Below, piece by piece: positions 48,154-55,331 of a stretch of 64,000 nucleotides of DNA. The notes under the pieces are model-generated. The model worked only from the letters and a program-made list of their open reading frames with translations. It searched no databases and was not told the origin of the DNA. The DNA lies in NCBI GenBank assembly GCA_963733845.1, contig CAVTEM010000001.1, positions 62,001-126,000 on the forward strand, in the 5' to 3' direction. This stretch comes from DATFQE01 sp963733845 (lineage in GTDB: Bacteria; Actinomycetota; Thermoleophilia; Gaiellales; Gaiellaceae). Each line of letters starts with the position of its first letter. The stretch's first letter is position 1. Position numbers and translations under genes: made by a program.

Positions 48154-48300
48154 ATGAATATCGACCTGACTGACCGACCGATCGGAGCCGCTGCTCCCGG
48201 AGGTGGCCGTCTCGCCTGGGACGACGTTCCACCCCTGACCTCCGCGGAAGGGTTCAATCGCGCGTGGGTGGGTAGGCCAGCTAGTGACGAGGAGTACTAG
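48154..48300 (+). CDS. Hypothetical 48-residue protein upstream of the Clp ATPase
   Basis: ATG 48154 opens a short frame: MNIDLTDRPIGAAAPGGGRL, then AWDDVPPLTSAEGFNRAW and VGRPASDEEY. GACGAGGGG lies just before the start. Codons favour G or C at the third position in part. It ends 51 bases before the Clp gene on the same strand. There is no recognised family; it could be a small regulatory or adaptor peptide or chance. Not a membrane protein. Confidence 0.4.
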   Translation: MNIDLTDRPIGAAAPGGGRLAWDDVPPLTSAEGFNRAWVGRPASDEEY

Positions 48301-48351
48301 TCTCTCGCGCGGTTCTTGGTTTGCCCGAAGTCCGAAGCTAGGGGGTTCGAC

Positions 48352-51045
48352 GTGGCAACCGAACAGCATTTCTGCAAGCGTCATGGGCGGCCGGCGGTCG
48401 CCTCGAGGGTGCGGATCAATCCCGACGGAACGCGGGAGGTGGAGTACCTCTGCGACGTCGACCTCGCTGAAGAGCGCATGTCAGGTGGCGGCGGTTTCGG
48501 CGGCCGCAGCTTCTTCGACGACTTCTTCTCCGACTTCTTCGGCGACGGTCCGGCGGGCGGCGGTCGCAGGGCCGCGCCGGCACAGCGACAGGCGGAACGG
48601 GTCGACGTGACCCAGTACTTCAGCGACGCCACGCGCGAGCTCCTGCAGCGGGCGGCGCGGACCGCCGTCGAGTGGGGCAGCCTCGACCTCGACACCGACC
48701 ACCTGCTCCACGCCGCGCTCCAGGACAACGTCGTCCGGCACGTGCTCGACCAGGTGGATGCCGATCCGGAGGCGATCGCCGCCCAGGTCGAGGAGGAAGC
48801 CGAGAAGGGCGGGCAGACCGACGTCTCGCCCTCGCTCTCCCCGGACGCGAAGGCGACCCTGATCGCTGCGTACGAGGAGTCGCGCGACCTCGGCGCCTCG
48901 TACGTCGGTCCCGAGCACGTCCTGCTTGCGATGGCCCGCGACGAGGAGACCGCGGCAGGCGAACTCCTGCAGCGCTTCGGCCTCTCGCACACGAAGCTCC
49001 GCGGCGCCGTGATCCGCGGCGTCGACAGCGGGACCCCGCGCGAGACCTCCGAGACGCCGAAGCTGGACGAGTTCGGCCGCGACCTGACCGCCGAGGCACG
49101 GGAGGGCAAGCTCGACCCCGTGATCGGCCGCGCCGACGAGATCGACCAGACGATCGAGATCCTGTCCCGCCGCACGAAGAACAACCCCGCGCTCCTCGGC
49201 GAGCCGGGCGTCGGGAAGACGGCAATCGTGGAGGGGATCGCCCAGCGGATCGTCAACGACGAGGTCCCCGAGACGCTCGCGAACAACCGCGTGGTCGCGA
49301 TCGACCTCGCCGGGATGATCGCCGGCACGAAGTACCGCGGCGAGTTCGAGGAGCGGCTGAAGACGGTCATCGACGAGATCAGCGCGACCGAGAACCTGAT
49401 CGTCTTCATCGACGAGATGCACACGGTGGTCGGCGCCGGGGCGGCCGAGGGCTCGATGGACGCGTCGAACATGCTCAAGCCGAAGCTGGCACGCGGCGAG
49501 CTTCACGTGATCGGCGCGACGACCCTCGACGAGTACCGCAAGAACATCGAGAAGGATCCCGCTCTGGAGCGTCGTTTCCAGCCGGTGTTCGTCCGCGAGC
49601 CGACGGTCGACGAGACGATCCAGATCCTCCACGGCCTCAAGGACCGCTATGAGGCCTTCCACCGGGTCCGGATCTCGGACGAGGCGATCGTCGCCGCCGC
49701 CGAGCTCTCCGACCGCTACATCCGGGACCGCTTCCTCCCGGACAAGGCGATCGACCTGATCGACCAGGCGAGCGCGCGCGTCCGCCTGCGAACGAAGACG
49801 AAGGACGTCGACACACGGTCGCTCGAGGAGGACCTGCGCCGCCTCGCGCGGGAGCGCGACCAGGCGAAAGCCGCGGAGGACTACGACCGCGCCGGCGACC
49901 TCAAGGACAAGATCGACACACGCCAGGGCGAGCTCGACAACCGCCAGAAAGCCCGCCAGCGGGCGCCGGAGGTGACTGCAGAGGACATCGCGGAGATCGT
50001 CTCCCGCGCGACCGGCATCCCGGTCTCCCAGCTGACGACCGAGGAGCGCGAGCGGCTAATGCGGCTCGAGGAAGAGCTCCACGGGCGGATCGTCGGGCAG
50101 GACGAGGCGGTGGCCGCCGTGGCCGAGGCTGTCAGGCGCTCCCGCGCCGGCCTCTCCGACCCGAACCGGCCCGACGGCAGCTTCCTCTTCCTGGGGCCGA
50201 CGGGCGTCGGGAAGACCGAGCTCGCCCGGGCTCTCGCCGAAGCGCTGTTCGGCGACGAGAGCCTGATGGTCCGGTTCGACATGAGCGAGTTCCAGGAGCG
50301 GCACACGGTCTCCCGGCTCGTGGGCGCACCGCCCGGCTACGTCGGCTACGAAGAGGCGGGCCAGCTCAGCGAGGCTGTCCGTCGGCGCCCCTACGCGGTG
50401 CTCCTCTTCGACGAGATCGAGAAGGCGCACCCCGACGTGTTCAACATCCTGCTCCAGATCCTCGACGATGGCCGCCTGACCGACTCCCAGGGGCGGGCGG
50501 TCGACTTCAAGAACACGATCGTGATCATGACCTCGAACCTGGGGGCCGACCGGATCCAGCAGTACGCGCGGACCGGCGGGGACTTCGAGCAGCTCAAGGA
50601 AGACCTCATGCAGATGCTGACGCAGAGCTTCCGGCCGGAGTTCATCAACCGGATCGACGAGATCATCGTCTTCCGGGCTCTGACCGACGAGCAGCTGGCC
50701 GAGATCACGAAGCTGCTCGTCGACCAGGTGGCGAGGCGGCTGCGCGCGCAGCGGATCGAGGTCGAGTTCAGCGACGAGGCGGTCAAGCTGATCGCTCGAG
50801 AGGGCTTCGACCCGGAGTTCGGCGCCCGGCCGATGAGGCGGACGATCCAGCGGCTGGTCGAGAACGAACTCTCGCGGATGGTGCTCGGCGGCAGGCTCGA
50901 GCCCGGCGACAAGGTCGCGGTCGACGTGGACGGCGACGAGCTCGAGTTCGAGATCGAGACGGGCGCGGCGCAGTTCGCCGACGAAAGCAGCGACGGAGAG
51001 CGCGTGGACACGGAGGCCGCGCAGCCCGCAGCGACGCAAACGTGA
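48352..51045 (+). CDS. Hsp100/Clp AAA+ ATPase (ClpC-like) with N-terminal Cys/His motif and no clear ClpP loop
   Basis: An 897-residue protein from GTG 48352 (AGGGGG upstream). Residues 5-40 carry FCKRH and LCDVD, a possible zinc site. A glycine-rich FFDDFFSDFF linker and then a Clp N-domain follow. D1 has GEPGVGKTA (near 284) and VFIDEMHTVVGAG. A short UVR-like coiled coil replaces the long ClpB middle domain. D2 has GPTGVGKTE (near 614) and LFDEIEKAHPDVF. Between MTSNLGAD and FRPEFINRIDE the loop reads RIQQYARTGGDFEQLKED, with no LGF/IGF/VGF ClpP-binding tripeptide. It therefore looks ClpC-like in build but ClpB-like at the protease contact. An acidic tail ends the protein. Confidence 0.9.
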   Translation: MATEQHFCKRHGRPAVASRVRINPDGTREVEYLCDVDLAEERMSGGGGFGGRSFFDDFFSDFFGDGPAGGGRRAAPAQRQAERVDVTQYFSDATRELLQRAARTAVEWGSLDLDTDHLLHAALQDNVVRHVLDQVDADPEAIAAQVEEEAEKGGQTDVSPSLSPDAKATLIAAYEESRDLGASYVGPEHVLLAMARDEETAAGELLQRFGLSHTKLRGAVIRGVDSGTPRETSETPKLDEFGRDLTAEAREGKLDPVIGRADEIDQTIEILSRRTKNNPALLGEPGVGKTAIVEGIAQRIVNDEVPETLANNRVVAIDLAGMIAGTKYRGEFEERLKTVIDEISATENLIVFIDEMHTVVGAGAAEGSMDASNMLKPKLARGELHVIGATTLDEYRKNIEKDPALERRFQPVFVREPTVDETIQILHGLKDRYEAFHRVRISDEAIVAAAELSDRYIRDRFLPDKAIDLIDQASARVRLRTKTKDVDTRSLEEDLRRLARERDQAKAAEDYDRAGDLKDKIDTRQGELDNRQKARQRAPEVTAEDIAEIVSRATGIPVSQLTTEERERLMRLEEELHGRIVGQDEAVAAVAEAVRRSRAGLSDPNRPDGSFLFLGPTGVGKTELARALAEALFGDESLMVRFDMSEFQERHTVSRLVGAPPGYVGYEEAGQLSEAVRRRPYAVLLFDEIEKAHPDVFNILLQILDDGRLTDSQGRAVDFKNTIVIMTSNLGADRIQQYARTGGDFEQLKEDLMQMLTQSFRPEFINRIDEIIVFRALTDEQLAEITKLLVDQVARRLRAQRIEVEFSDEAVKLIAREGFDPEFGARPMRRTIQRLVENELSRMVLGGRLEPGDKVAVDVDGDELEFEIETGAAQFADESSDGERVDTEAAQPAATQT

Positions 51046-51052
51046 CCGCGGC

Positions 51053-52186
51053 TTGGTAGCCGACGAGCCGGAGAAGGCGGCTGCCGTCCTGGGCATCGTG
51101 GTCGCGCCCGGGCTCGCGTACGACGTCACCTCCCGGGTCGCGGACGAGCTCGTCGAGGACCTCCGCGAGCGGCACGGGGCGATCGACTGGCGGACGGAGC
51201 TCCTGGTCGATCGGCTCGTCGTCCCTCCGGCTCCGACCACCGAGATCCTCGACGCCGCTCGGCGGCGGCTGCTTGACGGTGACTGGGACCTCGGCCTCGT
51301 CGTCACCGATCTCCCGCTGCGGATCGGACGGCGGCCCGTCTCACGCCACGTCAGCCCGACCCACGGCGTGGCGGTCGTCTCGCTGCCGGCCCTGGGAGCG
51401 AATCTTCGACCCCGGCTGCGGCGCACCTTACGCGAGCTCGTGGGCGAGCTCGTCGGGGACCGGGAGAGCGACAAGGGGGTGTTGCGGGAGCTGGCGTCCG
51501 ACGCCCGCGCCCGGCCTGCGGGCCTCTTCGTCCTGTCCGTCCTGCGCGGCCACCTTCGCCTGCTGCTCGGAATGGTGCGCGCGAACCGGCCCTGGCGGCT
51601 GGCCGCTGGTCTCTATCGGAGTCTCGTGGCCGCGATCGCCGTGGCCGGAGTCGGCCTCGTCACCGCCGACGTCTGGCGCCTCGCCGACGCAGCGGGATGG
51701 GGGCGGCTGCTGGCGCTCTCATCCGTGTCGATCCTCGCGACGGTCGTCTCGGTGATCGCGGCCCACGGGCTGTGGGAGCGCGTCCCCGATCCGCGTGTCC
51801 GAGACCAGGTGATCCTGTTCAACTTCGCCACCACTGCGACGGTCGTGATCGGGATCCTGTCGCTCTACCTGGCCCTCTTCGCGCTCGCGGGCTCGGGTGC
51901 CGGCCTCGTGATTAGCCGGGACGTGCTCGCAGGCGCGGTCGGCCACGACGTCGGACTGAGCGAGTACGTCTCGCTGGCCTGGTTCGTCGCCTCGTTCGCA
52001 ACGATTGGTGGAGCACTCGGCGCCGCGCTCGAATCGGGCGATGCGGTCCGGCAGGCCGCCTACGCGGCCACAGCCGGAGAAGACGACGAAGAGCCGGTCG
52101 AGACGACGAGGACTACTCCTCGTCGAACTTCAGAGCCCGTGGGGCACAAACCCGGATCATGCTGTGAGTTCGTACTCGTGGAGTAG
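51053..52186 (+). CDS. Membrane protein of unknown function, C-terminus probably altered by IS insertion
   Basis: A 377-residue protein from TTG 51053, 7 bases after the Clp stop. Residues 1-160 are soluble (AVLGIVVAPGLAYDVTSRVADEL, VVTDLPLRIGRRPV). About four membrane segments follow, roughly at 188-210, 222-242, 258-288 and 310-330. The last about 40 residues (EDDEEPVETTRTTPRRTSEPVGHK onward) run into the end of the transposase remnant on the other strand, so the native C-terminus may be lost. Its tight coupling to the Clp gene suggests the two work together at the membrane (inference). Confidence 0.7.
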   Translation: MVADEPEKAAAVLGIVVAPGLAYDVTSRVADELVEDLRERHGAIDWRTELLVDRLVVPPAPTTEILDAARRRLLDGDWDLGLVVTDLPLRIGRRPVSRHVSPTHGVAVVSLPALGANLRPRLRRTLRELVGELVGDRESDKGVLRELASDARARPAGLFVLSVLRGHLRLLLGMVRANRPWRLAAGLYRSLVAAIAVAGVGLVTADVWRLADAAGWGRLLALSSVSILATVVSVIAAHGLWERVPDPRVRDQVILFNFATTATVVIGILSLYLALFALAGSGAGLVISRDVLAGAVGHDVGLSEYVSLAWFVASFATIGGALGAALESGDAVRQAAYAATAGEDDEEPVETTRTTPRRTSEPVGHKPGSCCEFVLVE

Positions 52187-52983
52187 CCCGCCAAGAAGGT
52201 CGCACCGCCGGACTTGAGGCGTGCGAGCCGTCGCGATGGGTGGAGGATTGAGTCCTCGCGGCTATCTGGCGGTCGGAGCTCGAGACCTCGGTGTGGCCGC
52301 TGGTTGAAGTGGCGGACGTAGGCGCAGAGGACACGCTCGAGGTGGTGGCGACCGAAGATCAGGAGGCGATCGAGGCACTCGCTACGTACGTTGCCGACCC
52401 AGCGTTCCGCGTAGGCATTCGCGTTCGGCGCGCGGATCGGTGTGCGGCGGACCGCGATGTCTTCGCTCTGGAAGATGCCGTCGAAGGCGCAGCTGAACTT
52501 CGCGTCCCGATCATGGATCAGGAAGCGCGGCCGCTGGCTGCGGTCGCCGAGATCCATCAGCAGGTTGCGTGCCTGCTGGCCCATCCACACCGCGTTGGGG
52601 TTGCTCGTACACGCGAGGTACTCGACCCTGCTTCTCGCGCGCGAGCCGCAGGATTAGCTCGCGCACCTCCGTGTCGAGCGGCGGTCAGCCTGGCCCGCCG
52701 GTGCGGGTATGTGGCGCCTGATGAGCAGTCGGTGCCAGCGCAACAGCGTTTCCGGTCTGACGGGAAACGCCTGCCACGACCGACGAGGCAGCACCCGACT
52801 CAGCGCCGCCAGTACCAGCCGATCGCGTACGGTCAGTTGCGGCCGCCGCATCTGCCGCCGCAGGATCGCCATCTCATGCCGCAGCAAGACGATCTCGAGT
52901 TCCTTCGAGCCGTCACTACGCCCGAGTAACAGCACGAGTCTGAACAGGCAACAGGCGACGACATAGACAAACGACGCGAGCAC
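52157..52983 (-). pseudogene. DDE integrase-core transposase remnant with internal deletion
   Basis: The N-terminal piece (from 52983) has ELEIVLLRHEMAILRRQM and LSRVLPRRSWQAF, typical of an actinobacterial rve-type transposase. The next piece ends near ELILRLARE in another frame. The catalytic part resumes as MGQQARNLLMDLGDRSQRPRF, HDRDAKFS, RAPNANAYAERWVGNVRSECLDR and HFNQRPHRGL. The stretch between LARE and GQQARN, about 85 residues in intact relatives and including the first catalytic aspartate region, is missing. The last residues (GLLHEYELTA, stop at 52157) need another shift. It is inactive. Confidence 0.85.
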
Positions 52984-53138
52984 AGGCGGCCTCCGAAGAC
53001 GGGGCCGCCGACGCTAACGAGCGACGCGACGCGCCCGCCTGCACGCCCCCGCGCCCGCGCCAAGCCCGCGTCAAAGCCAGTCAGGCATTTTTTTGCACGC
53101 GGCTGTCCCCGACAGAAGACGGATGCGACAGTACGGAT

Positions 53139-53393
53139 GTGAACAAGAAGGAACGAAGGCGTCAAGCCGGCGGGACGCCGACCCGAAGCGAGACACTAGA
53201 GGTCGATGCGCTCCTCGCCGACCTCGACCGCGCGCGCGAACTGTTCGAGGCGGCCGAGCGACGCGCACGCACATATCTCGTTCGTCGCGGCGTAATCGAT
53301 CAGACGTACCGCGATCTCACGTCACTCCTGCGCGAATGCCTTCCTCCGCACGATGCCGATCCCGCACAGCGAGGGTCCCGCGGTCGATCGTGA
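53139..53393 (+). CDS. Hypothetical 84-residue helical protein
   Basis: GTG 53139 opens a short frame with a basic start (MNKKERRRQAGGTPTRSETL) and an amphipathic helix (VDALLADLDRARELFEAAERRARTYL), then VIDQTYRDLTSLLRECL. A strong hairpin terminator 28 bases after the stop supports a real transcription unit. There is no recognised family, membrane segment or DNA-binding motif. Confidence 0.5.
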   Translation: MNKKERRRQAGGTPTRSETLEVDALLADLDRARELFEAAERRARTYLVRRGVIDQTYRDLTSLLRECLPPHDADPAQRGSRGRS

Positions 53394-53420
53394 GTTCAAG
53401 CAGCTAGCCGTTGCAACTCC

Positions 53421-53448
53421 GAGGGCCGGCCAGCCACGGCCGGCCCTC
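53421..53448 (+). terminator. GC-rich hairpin terminator
   Basis: GAGGGCCGGCC pairs fully with GGCCGGCCCTC around AGCCAC. Confidence 0.75.
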
Positions 53449-53828
53449 ACGACCACAGCGACGAGGGTCCGCAGCTCAAGTCAGTTATTGCCCGCTGCAA
53501 TGAGATCTGCTGACCCGAGGCTCTGCGCGGCATTCGGCAGCCGGCCCGCGGCTTGCGCTCGGAGCCCGCGAACCCGAATTCAACGCGGGCACGACGACGG
53601 CAACCGACGGCTCCACGCCACGATCAGGCGCCGGCTGGTACACAACGCTCAGCGCGACGCGACTGAAGGCCCTGCCCGCCTGCCGATCCGGGTCGACGTC
53701 TGGCCGATGCGACGAGGCGTCCGGCAGCTGGGCCGACCTGACGCGGACCTTCGGCGGCGTAGTCGTGGGCGTGGTGTCGGCTAGCGGGGAAAGGCCTTGG
53801 GCCGGCTAGAGGCCCGTTCGACGCGAAC
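53449..53828. other. 380-base stretch without a recognised gene
   Basis: I see no coding pattern, RNA or repeat between the terminator and junction 5. It may be decayed cargo. Confidence 0.45.
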
Positions 53829-54069
53829 TGTCGCGCGTTGTGTCGCGCACCAGACCTCAACCCGCATGGTTGAGCCAAATGCGTGCGGTCTCGAAAATCG
53901 CTAGGGGCCGTTTGGTCCCTCGAGGGTTCGAATCCCTCCCCTCCGCTGACAACCCAAATCCCCAGCGACGATGCGGGATCGAGCAAGAGAGAGGCGGGCC
54001 TTGAGCCCGCCTCTCCCACCGCCTGAAGCCGCCCGGAACCGCTATGAGGTGTCGCGCGACTGTCGCGCA
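53829..54069 (+). repeat. Cassette junction 5 (att-like), type B tRNA copy, type I arms on both sides
   Basis: The right arm is 53829-53837 and 53841-53849. The tRNA-Ser tail ends at 53945 with the type B variable arm (AGGGGCCGTTTGGTCCCT). The hairpin is at 53991-54013. The left arm is 54050-54058 and 54061-54069. The flanking sequence after the left arm (GCGGCGTCCCG then GATGCCGGAG) is shared with junction 7. Confidence 0.82.
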
Positions 54070-54161
54070 GCGGCGTCCCGCTCCGAGCGATGCCGGAGAA
54101 TGTGCGGCACCGGGGCCCAGAGGGCGCCGGGTCGGACTTGAACGCCTCGATTGAGGCGAGC

Positions 54162-54375
54162 TCACACCTTTGCCCGGCCGAGTGCGTCGAGCTGCACACG
54201 AACACGGGCAACGCAGGGCAGGCAGCCCTTCCGCTCCCAGAGCACAAGAAGTCGCTCGAGTGCTTCACGCGCCTCTCCGATCCGACCTGCGCGAACGAGG
54301 ACGGTGACGAGGTCTTCGTAGGCCCACCCCTGGAACCGCGAGCTCGAGCGGATCGGGTTGTCCGCGCTCGGTCGC
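54162..54375 (-). pseudogene. C-terminal TPR remnant of a regulator gene
   Basis: The minus strand reads FQGWAYEDLVTVLVRAGRIG, EAREALERLLVLWERKG, then LDALGRAKV and a stop. This is a typical final helix pair of a TPR-containing cyclase or LuxR regulator. Nothing of the rest of the gene is present. It lies at the left end of cassette 6. Confidence 0.6.
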
Positions 54376-54403
54376 GACAGGACCGCGCAGCGCCTTAGCG
54401 CCG

Positions 54404-54658
54404 TCACGTCTCGATGGCGCGGACGATGCGGACGCGTCCGAGAACCGCACGGCGACAGAGCTCGTCGATCGCCGTGGGGGACGGCGCCTCGAAGAGATAG
54501 AAGGACGTGTCGTCGTCGGCCAGGAAGGTCGTGCGGCGGTGCTCGACGCGGATTCCCTCGCGTCCGAGCGCGGCAGCGGCACGGGCGATGCGGTCCGCTC
54601 TGTCCGCGTGGTTCGCTCGGGATGGCGGCGTGTAGGCCTCGACCAGGTAGGTCGGCAT
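54404..54658 (-). CDS. DUF4242 protein, short form (MPxYLVEAY type), copy 2
   Basis: An 84-residue protein beginning MPTYLVEAYTPPSRANHADR, with VEHRRTTFLADDDTSFYLFEAP and an end GRVRIVRAIET. It has the same length and layout as the cassette 4 copy at 47422. It lies 68 bases downstream of the exported CIAH/GAMG protein gene on the same strand, the reverse gene order to cassette 2. Function unknown. Confidence 0.7.
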   Translation of the reverse strand: MPTYLVEAYTPPSRANHADRADRIARAAAALGREGIRVEHRRTTFLADDDTSFYLFEAPSPTAIDELCRRAVLGRVRIVRAIET

Positions 54659-54726
54659 GGAGCTCCTGTCCGCGGAGGGTGAGCCGGGGCCCACCCTCCG
54701 CTCCTCCTTCGGCTCGACGAGACCGG

Positions 54727-55254
54727 CTACGTGCAGGTGACCTCGGGGCTCCAGTGGGCGAAGATCCCTGCTGGGTTCGTGCTCCAGACCCAGAAATGCC
54801 GGGTGTACCAGCCCACCGCGGGGACAAGAATCACCATCTCCTGACCGAGCACGGTCGGCGGCTCGGACACCCCGGGCGGGTTCGAGTCGGCACCCGGGAC
54901 GACGTACTCGACGGCGACGAGCTTGAGCTCGCCGTCCCGAGCTGGCGCGTAGACCAGTCCCTCCGGCTTCGAGACGTCCACGACCAGATCGTCGATCAGC
55001 TCCTTGTTGAAGTAGTGGTAGCCCATCGCTCCGGCCGTGGGGTGCGCGATGCAGCCGGTGATGATCCTGTTCCCCGCACCGTTTACGTACCCGAGCTCGT
55101 AGCCGGCCGCCTTCGCCGCGTCGACGTTGTGGAACTTGGCCGTCACACGACGTACCTCGGCCAGCTCGGACTGACCACCGCTCGCGGCTGCGTAGCCGAC
55201 GATCGCCAGCAGCGGCAGCGCCGCGGTGATGGCGATGACGATTTGCTTGCGCAT
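54727..55254 (-). CDS. Conserved exported protein (CIAH/GAMG family), copy 2
   Basis: A 175-residue protein with a signal peptide (IVIAITAALPLLAIVGYAAAS). It shares with the cassette 2 protein (29309) the run AGY, GCIAHPTAGAMGYHYFN, PEGLVYAPARDGELKLVAVEYVV and a C-terminal WVWSTNPAGIFAHWSPEVTC. The conserved Cys, His and Gly-x-Met-Gly-x-His pattern suggests a metal or disulfide site. It lies 77 bases downstream of the LAL regulator gene on the same strand, so it is a likely target of it. No family name known to me. Confidence 0.68.
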   Translation of the reverse strand: MRKQIVIAITAALPLLAIVGYAAASGGQSELAEVRRVTAKFHNVDAAKAAGYELGYVNGAGNRIITGCIAHPTAGAMGYHYFNKELIDDLVVDVSKPEGLVYAPARDGELKLVAVEYVVPGADSNPPGVSEPPTVLGQEMVILVPAVGWYTRHFWVWSTNPAGIFAHWSPEVTCT

Positions 55255-55331
55255 GTTCCCTCCCTGCTCGACTCGTAATTCGTCTCGAGCACAGGCTCGG
55301 GTACCGCGCGCCGCGGCGAAAGCGGGGAACC

